5,597 bases of DNA, from contig JALTID010000005.1 of assembly GCA_027004335.1 (NCBI GenBank), positions 1 through 5,597 of the forward strand. Reading direction: 5' to 3'. Positions 1-5,208 of this stretch are shown here, one piece after another. The notes under the pieces were generated by a model, which searched no databases, had not been told where the DNA came from, and was given only the letters and a program-made list of their open reading frames with translations. Position 1 is the stretch's first letter. Each line of letters opens with the position of its first letter. The DNA is from a bacterium (lineage in GTDB: Bacteria; JALSQH01). The translations under genes and the position numbers were made by a program.

Positions 1-78
1 GTTTTACCCAGCGAAGATGTTGTTGAGGGTTTTACTGCTAAGATGGAAAAGAGAAAGCCTGAATTTAAAGGGAAATAA
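1..78 (+). CDS. Enoyl-CoA hydratase/isomerase family protein, C-terminal end (5' part outside window)
   Basis: Reading from base 1 gives 25 codons and a TAA stop. The peptide runs S-E-D-V-V-E-G-F, then M-E-K-R-K-P-E-F-K-G-K. This is the typical crotonase-superfamily tail, in which an (S/T)xDxxEG segment leads into EKRxPxFxGK at the very C-terminus. Family members hydrate trans-2-enoyl-CoA or isomerise enoyl-CoA in the cytoplasm during fatty-acid or branched-chain acyl-CoA breakdown. The catalytic glutamates and oxyanion-hole residues lie upstream of the window, so the exact reaction (hydratase, isomerase or another crotonase) cannot be assigned. The stop is two bases before the start of the racemase-like gene, so the two are almost certainly co-transcribed. 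Confidence 0.82.
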   Translation, partial: VLPSEDVVEGFTAKMEKRKPEFKGK

Positions 79-80
79 AG

Positions 81-1232
81 ATGCTACCTCTTGAAGGAAT
101 AATTGTTCTTGATCTTTCACGATTGCTTCCGGCACCAATGACAACTCTTTTTATGGCTCAGATGGGGGCAAGAGTTATAAAAGTGGAAGATCCCGTAGGT
201 GGAGATTACCTTCGGTGGAGTCCTCCCCTTCAGGGTGAATTCAGTTCCTTTTTCTATATTCTCAATAGAGGAAAAGAAAGTTTTACTCTAAACTTAAAGA
301 CTGATGAAGGAAGAGAAATTTTCAAAGAACTTGTGGAAAAAACAGATGTAATGGTAGAAAGTTTCAGGCCGGGGGTGATGGAATCCCTTGGACTTGGTTA
401 TGAAAATCTAAAAAGGATAAATCCGTCATTAATCTACTGTGCAGTAACCGGTTATGGATATACAGAAACTGAATACAGAAATCTTGCAGGACATGATCTG
501 AATTATGTTTCAGCAAATGGCGTTGCGAATCTTAACGGAACAGGGGAAACAGGACCCTTTCTATTAGGAGTGCAGGTTGGAGATATTGCCGGTGGTTCCT
601 ACATGGCCCTGATCTCAATACTTGCGGCACTCTTCAAAAGAGAAAAAACAGGGGAGGGAGAGTTTCTTGATGTTTCTATGACCCACGGAAGCATGCCTCT
701 CGTAGTTATGGGCTTTGGTGAATATCTGGGCACTGGCCACAATGGTCCAGAATCTTACACATTAAATGGGCTTTATCCCTGCTACAGAATATACAGAGCA
801 AAAGATGGTTTTGTATCACTGGCCGCTCTGGAACCAAAATTCTGGAAGGGCTTTTGCGAGGCCGTGAACAGAGATGATCTCCTTGATAAAGCTTACGCTA
901 CTGGAGGAGAGGGGGAAAAGGTTAGAGAAGAACTGGAAAATATTTTTTTATCAAAAACTGTGGATGAGTGGAAGGAGCTAAATAGTAATTATGATTTTTG
1001 CTGTGAGCCCGTGAACGATTTTTCTTCACTTTTTTCCAATCCACTCTTTAAAGAAAATCCCGTAATTGATAAAGATAGTGAAGGGAAGGGTATATTAAAC
1101 TTTCCTGTTTCCTCACTGAGAAATTCTGAAATCCTCAAAGCTCCCTCACTGGGAGAGCACACAGAGAAAATTTTGAAAGAATTTCTCCCCGGCGCTTCTT
1201 ACGAGGTGCTTCGCAGAAAAGGTGTAGTATGA
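81..1232 (+). CDS. CaiB/BaiF CoA-transferase family III protein, probably an alpha-methylacyl-CoA racemase
   Basis: A 383-aa protein with the class III CoA-transferase fold over nearly its whole length. The N-terminal CoA-binding part shows L4-E-G-I with D11-L-S (family pattern L-x-G-x-x-V-x-D-L-S), then G29-A-R-V-I-K-V-E and S94-F-R-P-G. It then has A136-G-H-D, G167-D-I-A-G-G, a swapped lid with E251-P-K-F-W, C309-x-P-V and the C-terminal G358-E-H-T-E-K-I-L. H138, D139, D168 and E251 match from memory the active-site His126, Asp127, Asp156 and Glu241 of the mycobacterial alpha-methylacyl-CoA racemase. This favours epimerisation of 2-methylacyl-CoA thioesters over CoA transfer. Length fits the racemase group. 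The start has a weak AAAGGGA Shine-Dalgarno (67-73) and lies two bases after the enoyl-CoA hydratase-type stop, consistent with a branched acyl-CoA operon. A CoA-transferase of another specificity remains possible. Confidence 0.87.
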   Translation: MLPLEGIIVLDLSRLLPAPMTTLFMAQMGARVIKVEDPVGGDYLRWSPPLQGEFSSFFYILNRGKESFTLNLKTDEGREIFKELVEKTDVMVESFRPGVMESLGLGYENLKRINPSLIYCAVTGYGYTETEYRNLAGHDLNYVSANGVANLNGTGETGPFLLGVQVGDIAGGSYMALISILAALFKREKTGEGEFLDVSMTHGSMPLVVMGFGEYLGTGHNGPESYTLNGLYPCYRIYRAKDGFVSLAALEPKFWKGFCEAVNRDDLLDKAYATGGEGEKVREELENIFLSKTVDEWKELNSNYDFCCEPVNDFSSLFSNPLFKENPVIDKDSEGKGILNFPVSSLRNSEILKAPSLGEHTEKILKEFLPGASYEVLRRKGVV

Positions 1233-1267
1233 TTTACGAAGCCCCTCCCGAACAAAGGGAAATCTGA
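1229..1267 (+). other. Twelve-codon mini-ORF overlapping the racemase stop; possible truncated 5' end of a lost operon gene
   Basis: An ATG at 1229 overlaps the racemase TGA as ATGA, the usual form of a translationally coupled operon start. A weak AAAAGGTG (1217-1224) sits before it. It reads M-I-Y-E-A-P-P-E-Q-R-E-I and stops. A second ATG (1267) overlaps that stop as TGATG and gives 19 codons to a TAA at 1324-1326. The first peptide looks vaguely like an acyl-CoA dehydrogenase N-terminus, which would suit the operon, but this is a guess from twelve residues. It could equally be chance. Confidence 0.15.
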
Positions 1268-1356
1268 TGTTAAAAATTTCACACAAAATTAACTTGTACT
1301 ATGATCCAAACTACCCACTTACATAAAAGGGGATCTGAACAAAACAGTTTTAGGCT

Positions 1357-1443
1357 TTATTCAAACAGTCCCTCCTCTTGCTCAACTGCCTTTTCCAATC
1401 TAAGACCATGAGCTAAATTGAACCGTTCGAGACTTGCGACCAT
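1357..1443 (-). other. Possible small ORF or 3' remnant of a gene, unrecognised
   Basis: On the minus strand an ATG at 1443 opens 28 codons ending at TAA (1359-1357). The reading begins M-V-A-S-L-E-R-F-N-L-A-H-G-L-R-L-E-K and ends E-Q-E-E-G-L-F-E. The composition is that of a plausible amphipathic helix with an acidic tail, like a real protein C-terminus. The frame stays open upstream through 1488 and into the antisense of pyk, passing E-K-L-L just before the ATG. I do not recognise the family. There is no clear Shine-Dalgarno, and the upstream part lies over the pyk promoter, so an intact gene is unlikely. The best guess is a leftover tail of a gene or mobile element disrupted here, or a chance ORF. 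Confidence 0.2.
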
Positions 1444-1446
1444 GAG
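1404..1446. repeat. Nine-base direct repeat GACCATGAG, two copies 34 bp apart
   Basis: GACCATGAG occurs at 1404-1412 and again at 1438-1446, upstream of pyk. The second copy runs into the TGAGAAGTTTCTCA dyad at 1443-1456. The repeat is exact but short. It could be half of a regulatory site or a by-product of the minus-strand ORF remnant that spans it. Confidence 0.45.
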
Positions 1447-1456
1447 AAGTTTCTCA
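1443..1456. promoter_or_regulatory. Dyad TGAGAA-GT-TTCTCA overlapping the pyk -35 region (candidate operator)
   Basis: The two 6-base arms are perfectly complementary around a 2-base centre. The right arm, TTCTCA, coincides with the proposed -35 hexamer of pyk at 1451-1456. Bound protein would block RNA polymerase there, so a repressor site is a reasonable inference. A single 6+6 dyad in AT-rich DNA can also arise by chance. Confidence 0.3.
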
Positions 1457-1479
1457 GATGTATAATTTTCTGCTAAAAT
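1451..1479 (+). promoter_or_regulatory. Promoter of pyk with extended -10, placing the transcript start at or next to the ATG
   Basis: The -35 candidate is TTCTCA (1451-1456, 4/6 to TTGACA). A 17-base spacer follows, ending in TGC, then TAAAAT (1474-1479, 5/6 to TATAAT), which makes an extended -10 (TGnTAnnnT). Transcription would begin about seven bases on, at 1486-1488, the pyk start codon itself. A perfect TATAAT at 1461-1466 is an alternative -10. Its best upstream hexamer, TTGCGA (1434-1439), is 21 bases away, which is too far. Even that alternative leaves only about 15 leader bases and no Shine-Dalgarno. Confidence 0.5.
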
Positions 1480-1487
1480 AACTATCA

Positions 1488-2894
1488 ATGAATCAGGTAA
1501 AAACAAAAATAATTGCCACTCTTGGTCCCTGTACCAGTAGTAGAGAAACTCTGAAGAAAATTATTCTGAAAGGTGTCCGTATTGTCAGACTCAATTTCTC
1601 CCACGGGACACATGAAGAGCACAAGAGGAGAATTGAACTTGTAAGGTCAATTGAAGAAGAAACTGGAATAGCAGTAACAATTCTTCAGGATCTTTCAGGA
1701 CCCAAGATTAGAATAGGAGAGATCAAAGATGAACCCCTGCAATTGAAAAGAGGCGACAGAATAATCTTAACAACAGAAGAGGGTGACGGAAGAAAAAAAA
1801 TCCATATAAATTTTTCCCAATTTCCACAGGAGGTAAGAAAAGGAGAAAAGGTTCTTCTAAACGATGGTGCAATTGTTTTAAAGGTGCTGGGGATCGAGGA
1901 AGCAGAGGTAAAAGCTGAGGTGGTAGTAGGAGGAGAGCTAACCTCCAGGAAAGGGGTTAACCTTCCAAATACTGCTCTCTCCATACCTGCCCTCACAGAA
2001 AAGGATAAAGAGGATGCCATCTTCGGGATAAAAGCTGGAGTTGACATTATGGCTCTTTCCTTTGTAAGAAGAGCCGAAGATATTCTGGAATTAAAGGATA
2101 TACTTGCAAAACACAATTACACCCTTCCCGTAATTGCAAAAATAGAAAAACCCCAGGCTTTGAAATATATAGACAGCATAATTGATGCCTCAGATGGCAT
2201 TATGGTGGCAAGAGGAGATTTAGGGGTGGAAATCCCCCTCTACAGAGTGCCGGTGATACAGAAGTTACTCATCAAGAAAGCTCACCAGAAGGGTAAAGTA
2301 GTTATTACAGCAACCCAGATGCTTAAAAGCATGGTGGACAACCCATCTCCCACGAGAGCAGAGGTTACAGATGTTGCCAATGCAGTGTTAGATGGGAGCG
2401 ATGCAGTTATGCTTTCAGAAGAAACAGCAGTGGGGAGATATCCGGTGAAAACAATTCAGATGATGAGAAATATTATCAGGGAAGCAGAAAAAGTATACCC
2501 ACACGAGGAGATGTGCAGAAGTACTGAACACTTTGACATACAGCATTCGTTGTGCCATGTAGCATGCAAAGTGGCGGAAGAAACAAATATAAAAACAATA
2601 ATAGCCTTTACCAGAACAGGTACCACAGCAAGGGTGCTTTCTAAATTCAGGCCAAGAGTTCCTGTAATAGCGGCCACCTACGATATTGACACCTATCATA
2701 GATTAAACATGCTGTGGGGAACAATTCCTCTACTAACGGGTCTTGTGGATTCTACAGATAAGATGGTAGAAACCTCTATAAAAGAGGCTTTGAAAAAGAA
2801 ATACATAAAAAAAGGAGATAAGGTTCTTATCCTCGCAGGAGCTCCCGTAGGGGTTCCTGGCAGTACAAATATGTTGAAAGTGGTAGAAGCATAG
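1488..2894 (+). CDS. pyk: Pyruvate kinase
   Basis: A 468-aa cytoplasmic enzyme transferring phosphate from phosphoenolpyruvate to ADP, the last step of glycolysis. The order is A domain (about 1-69 and 169-340), B lid (70-168) and regulatory C domain (about 345-468). Key sites are R34-L-N-F-S-H-G (substrate, ATP and K+ region), D68-L-S-G-P-K-I-R, catalytic K218 in I-A-K-I-E-K-P, metal ligands E220 and D244 (R-G-D-L-G), T276 (T-A-T-Q) and S310-E-E-T-A. In the C domain, T375-R-T-G-T-T-A-R is the effector-phosphate-loop type. K73 stands where K+-dependent enzymes have Glu, so K+-independence is predicted. Length is normal, with no extra PEP-utiliser domain. The ATG at 1488 aligns with the usual family start but has no Shine-Dalgarno. 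The alpha/beta hydrolase gene follows after 13 bp. Confidence 0.97.
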   Translation: MNQVKTKIIATLGPCTSSRETLKKIILKGVRIVRLNFSHGTHEEHKRRIELVRSIEEETGIAVTILQDLSGPKIRIGEIKDEPLQLKRGDRIILTTEEGDGRKKIHINFSQFPQEVRKGEKVLLNDGAIVLKVLGIEEAEVKAEVVVGGELTSRKGVNLPNTALSIPALTEKDKEDAIFGIKAGVDIMALSFVRRAEDILELKDILAKHNYTLPVIAKIEKPQALKYIDSIIDASDGIMVARGDLGVEIPLYRVPVIQKLLIKKAHQKGKVVITATQMLKSMVDNPSPTRAEVTDVANAVLDGSDAVMLSEETAVGRYPVKTIQMMRNIIREAEKVYPHEEMCRSTEHFDIQHSLCHVACKVAEETNIKTIIAFTRTGTTARVLSKFRPRVPVIAATYDIDTYHRLNMLWGTIPLLTGLVDSTDKMVETSIKEALKKKYIKKGDKVLILAGAPVGVPGSTNMLKVVEA

Positions 2895-2895
2895 C

Positions 2896-2902
2896 AAGGA
2901 GG
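2896..2902 (+). promoter_or_regulatory. Strong Shine-Dalgarno AAGGAGG of the alpha/beta hydrolase gene
   Basis: AAGGAGG begins two bases after the pyk stop and lies five bases before the ATG at 2908. It fixes the hydrolase start and contrasts with the missing Shine-Dalgarno of pyk, as expected if the second gene of an operon cannot use leaderless initiation. Confidence 0.8.
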
Positions 2903-2907
2903 GAAAT

Positions 2908-3675
2908 ATGCTTGCACATATAAAAATTGGAGAGGGTCCTGCGGTAATTTTTATACATGGTTACCCCTTTAGAAAGGAAATGTGGAGTAAGCAAACTGCA
3001 CCGGTGGCAAATGAGGGGTTTACAGCAATTGCTGTGGATCTAAGGGGGCATGGAGAATCTCAGGGGGTACCTGAAACTCTATCAGGGATGGGAGATGATA
3101 TTATTGAACTCATGGATTCCCTAAAAATAGAAAAAGCAGTAATAGGTGGAATGTCAATGGGAGGATATATCACTTATGATCTTATGGCACGATATCCGGA
3201 GAGATTTTTAGGGGCATTCCTTATTGCTACCACCGCCCGTGGAGATACTCCTGAGAAAAAAGAGACAAGAAACCAGCTCATAAAAGAGATTGAAGTAAAA
3301 GGATCCCAGGCGGTTCTTGATGCATATCTCTCTAAACTTTTTGGAGAAAAAACATACACTCAGAACCCGGTAATCGTGTTAAAAGTAAAGGAGTGGACTA
3401 TCTCAGCAAAGAAAGAAACTTTAATAGGTGCAATGAAGGCTATGAGAGATAGGGAAGACAGAACAGCAATCCTCTCTGAAATAAAATTCCCCACCCTCTT
3501 CATTGCGGGAAAAGAGGATAAATTGATTCCCGTTGAAAGAATGGAGGAGGAATCCTCACTGGTCCAGGATAGCGAACTTCATGTAATTGAAAATGCAGGA
3601 CATATGGTAAATATGGAAGAACCTAAAATTGTGGCGGAGACTTTAATAGGCTGGTTAAAAGAGAAATTTGCATAG
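2908..3675 (+). CDS. Alpha/beta-fold hydrolase
   Basis: A 255-aa single-domain alpha/beta hydrolase with no signal peptide or membrane segment, so probably cytoplasmic. The oxyanion-hole motif is H17-G-Y-P-F, and D44-L-R-G-H-G-E-S follows strand 4. The nucleophile elbow is G81-M-S-M-G-G with S83. The acid is probably D204 in G-K-E-D-K-L-I-P, and the catalytic His is H232 in N-A-G-H-M. The cap lies between about 110 and 190. HGYPF with SMGG resembles the group containing 3-oxoadipate enol-lactonase, non-haem haloperoxidase/perhydrolase-type esterases and related carboxylesterases. The family is too broad to name a substrate from sequence. It sits 13 bp after pyk with its own strong Shine-Dalgarno, so the two are probably co-transcribed. 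Nothing links it biochemically to pyruvate kinase. Confidence 0.92.
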   Translation: MLAHIKIGEGPAVIFIHGYPFRKEMWSKQTAPVANEGFTAIAVDLRGHGESQGVPETLSGMGDDIIELMDSLKIEKAVIGGMSMGGYITYDLMARYPERFLGAFLIATTARGDTPEKKETRNQLIKEIEVKGSQAVLDAYLSKLFGEKTYTQNPVIVLKVKEWTISAKKETLIGAMKAMRDREDRTAILSEIKFPTLFIAGKEDKLIPVERMEEESSLVQDSELHVIENAGHMVNMEEPKIVAETLIGWLKEKFA

Positions 3676-3785
3676 AAATAACTATTGGAATTGATCAGAC
3701 TCTATCAGAAGTACAGGAAGCTCCCCCCGGAGAAGAAAAAGATGCTGAGGAAGAAGATTTTGAGGAAATTGAGACACAGGTAAGA

Positions 3786-5057
3786 TTATTTATTCTGTAG
3801 CAACCACTTCCATGCTGGCAGAAATTTTATCTTTCCTTCCATTCTATGCCATTTAACACTCTCAACACTTTCATAATCGTAGGTAATAACAGATAAATTT
3901 GTTATCCCAAGCTCCTTCCTGGCATGTAAAAGAGCTCTAATCTCTCTCTGCTTTGTTATTTCATTGTCAACTGCATAACTTACCTGAATAAGTTCATCTA
4001 CCTGCCCTTCTTTAGATCCAGTAACAAAATCAACTTCATACCCATCTTTTGTCTTATAAAAAAGAAGTTCTTTTCCGCGCCTTTTTAGTTCAATTGCAAC
4101 TAAATTTTCAAGAAGTCTGCTTTCTTTTTTTGCCGTTTCCACAGATGAAAAATTAGCAAATCCTAAATCTGACACATAAACCTTTTTGGAAGTCAGGTAC
4201 CTGGTTCTTGGTTTCTTTGAAAAAATGTAACTGATAAAAATCAAAAATGAATCCTCAAGAAACTGAACATAATTTTTAACACTATTTATGTCAGGCATGC
4301 CTGTAGCATTGCTCAATTTTCTGTAATTAAATTGGGAGGAAAATTGAGATACAAGAATGGAGGAAAGTTCTCTAAACGCTCTTACATTTTTAATTCCATA
4401 TCTGTATATACAATCCTTGAAAATTATATCCTCAAAGATCTGGTTAACAATCATCTTCCCAAAAAGATAATACTCAGGAAATCCGGAGGAAAAAAGATAC
4501 TTTCTAAAACACTCAAGGATTAAAGACTCCTCCTTTGTTGAGAGCCTTGTATCACTCTTTGATCCACAAACCTCCCTGAAGGAAAAGGGAAGCAGAAAAA
4601 ATTTTATATATCTGCCTGTAAGATAAACAGATAGTTCCCCTCCAAGAATACCTGCGTTACTTCCTGTAATGATAACTCTGTTATTATTTCTTAACCGTGA
4701 AACAAACCTCTCCCACCCCTGTAACTCCTGAATCTCATCAAAAATAAATAGATCCAGATCTGCTCCGTAAAGCTGATAGGCTGCTCTTAAAATAACATCA
4801 TAATTATCAAGGGTTGAAAGCCTCTCATCAAAGAAATTGATATATAAAAATTTCCCTGATAATTTTTTTGCCAGCATATATGAAAAAACAGTTTTTCCAG
4901 ATCTACGGGGTCCTATCACAGCAAGCACATTGGGAGATCTGAGAAAAGAAGCAGCTTCATCCAGACCTTCTCTCCCTACAAGTTTCCCTCTTTTAAACAG
5001 CTCCTCCATACTATCTTTCTGGTCTAAAATTATCCTTATTAACTTATCTACACTCAT
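3786..5057 (-). CDS. AAA_14 / DUF4143-type predicted ATPase
   Basis: A 423-aa P-loop ATPase. Walker A is G49-P-R-R-S-G-K-T, and Walker B is L103-F-I-F-D-E with D107 and E108. The sensor segment is I130-T-G-S-N, followed by L146-T-G-R, the usual AAA_14 pattern. A winged-helix-like stretch lies at about 240-280 (Y-R-K-L-S-N-A-T-G). The C-terminal DUF4143 part has V295-S-D-L-G, L316-E-N-L-V-A-I-E-L, E341-V-D-F-V and I357-Q-V-S. These resemble a PD-(D/E)xK nuclease-like core in which the usual lysine is replaced (Q-V-S), so nuclease activity is doubtful. The end P414-A-W-K-W-L-L is a family hallmark. The biological role of this widespread family is poorly known, and members are often strain-variable. 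The gene is convergent with pyk-hydrolase and divergent from the M24 gene. Its ATG lacks a Shine-Dalgarno. Confidence 0.9.
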   Translation of the reverse strand: MSVDKLIRIILDQKDSMEELFKRGKLVGREGLDEAASFLRSPNVLAVIGPRRSGKTVFSYMLAKKLSGKFLYINFFDERLSTLDNYDVILRAAYQLYGADLDLFIFDEIQELQGWERFVSRLRNNNRVIITGSNAGILGGELSVYLTGRYIKFFLLPFSFREVCGSKSDTRLSTKEESLILECFRKYLFSSGFPEYYLFGKMIVNQIFEDIIFKDCIYRYGIKNVRAFRELSSILVSQFSSQFNYRKLSNATGMPDINSVKNYVQFLEDSFLIFISYIFSKKPRTRYLTSKKVYVSDLGFANFSSVETAKKESRLLENLVAIELKRRGKELLFYKTKDGYEVDFVTGSKEGQVDELIQVSYAVDNEITKQREIRALLHARKELGITNLSVITYDYESVESVKWHRMEGKIKFLPAWKWLLQNK

Positions 5058-5068
5058 TTTCTACTATA

Positions 5069-5096
5069 ATTATATACTCTACCCAACAATTTTCAA
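5069..5096 (-). promoter_or_regulatory. Promoter of the AAA_14/DUF4143 ATPase gene
   Basis: Read on the minus strand, TTGAAA (5096-5091, 5/6 to TTGACA) is followed by a 16-base spacer and a perfect TATAAT (5074-5069). Transcription would start near 5062, about five bases before the ATG at 5057. The leader would therefore be too short for a Shine-Dalgarno, and none is visible. The -35 lies inside the palindrome at 5087-5104. Confidence 0.55.
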
Positions 5097-5134
5097 GAAA
5101 AATGTCTGGTTGACCCAACATTTTCTGGAAAAAT
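5081..5134. repeat. Two similar palindromic boxes (ACCCAACA-TTTTC-NN-GAAAA), candidate operators in the divergent promoter region
   Basis: Box 1 (5081-5103) and box 2 (5113-5134) share ACCCAACA, then TTTTC, two variable bases and GAAAAAT. Box 1 has one extra A after the shared octamer. Each contains a dyad, TTTTC-AA-GAAAA and TTTTC-TG-GAAAA, with centres 31 bp apart, about three helical turns. In box 1 the symmetry reaches 7 of 8 bases per arm. Box 2 continues into GAAAA-A-TTTTC, adding a third half-site. Box 1 covers the -35 of the ATPase promoter, and box 2 lies just upstream of the M24-gene promoter. A dimeric regulator acting on both genes is inferred, not shown. Confidence 0.45.
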
Positions 5135-5150
5135 TTTCTACAAAGAACTT

Positions 5151-5178
5151 TTGATAATAATTTTTATTTTAGTAAAAT
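5151..5178 (+). promoter_or_regulatory. Promoter of the M24-family peptidase gene
   Basis: TTGATA (5151-5156, 5/6 to TTGACA), a 16-base spacer and TAAAAT (5173-5178, 5/6 to TATAAT). The transcript would start near 5185 and leave a leader of about 24 bases containing the Shine-Dalgarno AGGAGG. Confidence 0.6.
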
Positions 5179-5192
5179 TGTAATGGATTATC

Positions 5193-5198
5193 AGGAGG
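5193..5198 (+). promoter_or_regulatory. Shine-Dalgarno AGGAGG of the M24-family gene
   Basis: A full AGGAGG lies ten bases before the ATG at 5209. It decides the start of a reading frame that is otherwise cut off by the window edge. Confidence 0.75.
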
Positions 5199-5208
5199 GA
5201 AAATTTTT

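Noticed and set aside
1246-1260. TCCC-GAACAAA-GGGA as a terminator for the racemase operon
   Set aside because: The stem is only four base pairs and no T-run follows it.
1303-1335. GATCC...GGATC as an insertion-sequence terminal repeat
   Set aside because: The arms are only five bases around a 23-base gap, with no flanking target duplication and no transposase. It is mentioned only as weak support for a scar.
1685-2917. Minus-strand ORFs opposite pyk (up to 143 codons)
   Set aside because: They lie wholly or almost wholly antisense to a complete pyruvate kinase with all catalytic motifs, have no Shine-Dalgarno or family resemblance, and have Ser/Phe-rich compositions typical of shadow frames.
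3660-3675. Programmed -1 frameshift extending the hydrolase into the acidic frame
   Set aside because: The bases before the stop do not form an X-XXY-YYZ slippery heptamer in the hydrolase frame, and the hydrolase ends at a normal family length.
3721-3733. CTCC-CCCC-GGAG near 3720-3733 as a terminator between convergent genes
   Set aside because: The four-pair stem cannot be extended, and there is no T-run on either strand.
5108-5120. TTGACC (5110-5115) as a second -35 for the M24 gene, and GTTG-ACC-CAAC as an operator
   Set aside because: No acceptable -10 lies 15-19 bases downstream of TTGACC. The 4+4 dyad is too short to stand apart from the larger boxes that contain it.
4332-5154. Plus-strand ORFs opposite the ATPase gene (4332-4523 and 4837-5154)
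   Set aside because: Both are antisense shadows of a well-supported ATPase. The second also runs through the divergent promoter region and shows no recognisable protein features.
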